A stretch of DNA of 8,034 nt, from assembly GCA_002730855.1 (NCBI GenBank), contig PCBA01000006.1, positions 1 to 8,034 on the forward strand, written 5' to 3'. Numbering within the stretch: position 1 is the first letter of the stretch; each line of letters opens with the position of its first letter. A program made the translations under genes and the position numbers. The notes beneath the pieces are model-generated. The model was not told the origin of the DNA. It did no database searches and saw only the letters and a list, made by a program, of their open reading frames with translations. Shown here one piece after another: positions 6,922-8,034 of the stretch. The stretch comes from Gammaproteobacteria bacterium. Lineage in GTDB: Bacteria; Pseudomonadota; Gammaproteobacteria; Magnimaribacterales; Magnimaribacteraceae.

Positions 6922-6927
6922 ATTGTA
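6922..6927 (-). promoter_or_regulatory. argG: Candidate argG -10 element in the 66-base argG/BCCT divergent spacer
   Basis: The minus strand reads TACAAT here, five of six matches to TATAAT, only 11 bases before the argG ATG. Transcription from it would begin about 5 bases before the start codon, giving an almost leaderless mRNA and fitting the lack of a Shine-Dalgarno. It overlaps an 8-base palindrome TGTATACA (6924-6931). No good -35 is seen. On the plus strand I find no convincing promoter for the transporter; the remaining spacer holds nothing else I can support. Confidence 0.25.
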
Positions 6928-6976
6928 TACATATTTCACATTTACATTCTAGCTTAGTCAGGGTTATGCTTCATCT

Positions 6977-8034
6977 ATGGAAGCATTAAACTACCGGCTT
7001 AATAAGCTAGGAGTAGATAAAATTACTCTCTTTATTAGTTTATTTTCTGTTCTATTTATAGCAACCTTCATCCTTTACGACGCTGAATTTGCAAAAAGAA
7101 CAATTGATTTAACTTATCAATCCATTGTTAATGTGTTTGGTCCTTCTTACTTAATACTTACTTTATTTTGCTTCTTTTTCTTAATATTCCTATGCCTTTC
7201 AAGATTTGGAAATTACAAATTTGGTGGGAACGAAGCTATAGCTGAATTTTCTTACATTAGCTGGATAGGTATGCTGTTTTGTTCTGGAATAGGAGGAGGT
7301 ATTATCTACTGGTCAGGTGTTGAATGGTCATATTACGTTGGAAACCCGCCATTTGATATTGACCCTTATTCAGACGAATCATTTTCTCTTGCAACTGCCT
7401 ATGGCTTATTTCATTGGGGTATTAGTGCTTGGTCCATTTATGGAATACCAGCTATCGCCCTCTCTATAGCCTTTTATAAATATAATCTTGATTCATTAAG
7501 ATTAAGTTCTAGTTTGAGAGGATTAGGTATTTCAAATATAGAAAACACATTATTTGGCCGCTTTATTGATTTAATATTTATATTAGCAACTGTTGGTGCT
7601 GCTGGAGGAACAATAGGATCATATATCCCTATGCTTTCTTCTGGATTCATTGAAATATTTAATTTAAGCAATGATATAAAATTAGATATTCTAGTAATTT
7701 GTTTATGTGTAGGTCTCTTTGGGTATAGTGTCTACAAAGGTTTAGATAAAGGGATTAAAAATTTAAGTAATTTTAACCTTATGTTAGCTTTACTGTTTTT
7801 ATTGATCATCATTTTCTCAACAAACATAGAAAGTTTGATCGAAACATCTTTTTCAGGTCTCCTCTTTTCAATAACTCATTTTTGGGACATGAGTACTTTA
7901 GGTATCTCTGAAGAATCAGAATTTGCTAAGGAATGGACTATCTTTTATTGGGCTTGGTGGGTTGCTTTTGGTCCTCTTGTGGGCCTATTCATTGCTAGAA
8001 TTTCTAAAGGAAGGACTTTAAGGCAAGTAATCCT
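6977..8034 (+). CDS. BCCT-family (betaine/carnitine/choline) transporter, 3'-truncated by the window edge
   Basis: This inner-membrane secondary transporter belongs to the family that takes up glycine betaine, choline, carnitine or related zwitterions, usually driven by Na+ or H+. There are 352 codons before the window ends, of about 500-550 expected. About eight hydrophobic helices are visible, near residues 14-35, 53-76, 91-115, 136-165, 195-225, 234-252, 265-283 and 319-340. Family signatures are GLDKGIKNLSNFNL (255-268) and the TM8 tryptophan segment EWTIFYWAWW (319-328), followed by GLFIARISKGRTLRQ (336-350). The glycine-rich stretch is SGIGGGIIYWSGVEW (103-117), closer to a betaine-transporter-like subfamily than to BetP or CaiT. 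An in-frame stop at 6950-6952 makes 6977 the first possible ATG. There is no usable Shine-Dalgarno. Substrate cannot be named from this sequence. Confidence 0.93.
   Translation, partial: MEALNYRLNKLGVDKITLFISLFSVLFIATFILYDAEFAKRTIDLTYQSIVNVFGPSYLILTLFCFFFLIFLCLSRFGNYKFGGNEAIAEFSYISWIGMLFCSGIGGGIIYWSGVEWSYYVGNPPFDIDPYSDESFSLATAYGLFHWGISAWSIYGIPAIALSIAFYKYNLDSLRLSSSLRGLGISNIENTLFGRFIDLIFILATVGAAGGTIGSYIPMLSSGFIEIFNLSNDIKLDILVICLCVGLFGYSVYKGLDKGIKNLSNFNLMLALLFLLIIIFSTNIESLIETSFSGLLFSITHFWDMSTLGISEESEFAKEWTIFYWAWWVAFGPLVGLFIARISKGRTLRQVI

Noticed and set aside
6924..6945. Possible ArgR operator near argG
   Set aside because: The TGAAAT..TATACA arrangement only loosely resembles the TGAAT..ATTCA box in half-site sequence and spacing. 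An AT-rich spacer gives such matches by chance.
6966..6989. Seven-codon upstream ORF (MLHLWKH) overlapping the BCCT start
   Set aside because: The AGGG before it is only two bases from the ATG, and such short ORFs are expected by chance. There is no attenuator-like hairpin.
7474..7671. Minus-strand 65-codon open frame
   Set aside because: It is antisense to the BCCT transporter, whose family motifs run continuously across this stretch on the plus strand.

Overview
The window is an AT-rich, very compact bacterial chromosome segment, about one third G+C by eye. It uses AGA-dominated arginine codons and the standard code. Gene content points to a Gram-negative proteobacterium. MlaA (outer-membrane lipid asymmetry), DusA, and the back-to-back mrp/metG pair, an arrangement also found in E. 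coli, all fit Gammaproteobacteria. The low G+C, near absence of intergenic DNA and a BCCT osmolyte transporter suggest a streamlined marine lineage of the SAR86 type. That taxonomic guess is inference; no marker gene in the window settles it.

Layout, left to right. (1) The 3' two thirds of dusA (tRNA dihydrouridine synthase) runs in from the left edge and overlaps a TerB-like gene by 4 bases. (2) This pair converges on an mrp-mlaA pair on the minus strand. The terB-like and mlaA genes overlap tail to tail by 13 bases, and mrp and mlaA overlap by 4 bases. (3) A 78-base divergent spacer separates mrp from a plus-strand operon: metG catalytic subunit, a separate MetRS-type tRNA-binding domain protein, and a thioredoxin-reductase-like ferredoxin/flavodoxin-NADP+ reductase. 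(4) That operon converges, with 2 bases between stop codons, on argG (argininosuccinate synthase) on the minus strand. (5) A 66-base divergent spacer separates argG from a BCCT-family transporter, which starts at 6977 and runs off the right edge.

The genes are mostly housekeeping: tRNA modification and charging, envelope lipid maintenance, low-potential electron transfer, arginine biosynthesis and solute uptake. No CRISPR array, insertion sequence, phage gene, tRNA, rRNA or repeat array is visible. No stretch of 300 bases lacks a gene.

The points worth a second look are modifications of familiar proteins. Methionyl-tRNA synthetase is split into two overlapping genes almost exactly where the classic E. 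coli 551-residue fragment ends. The Mrp-type ATPase has a single cysteine and no CxxC, so it cannot bridge an Fe-S cluster in the usual way. MlaA lacks a lipobox and has an acidic tail. I do not see evidence of a wholly new multi-gene system here.
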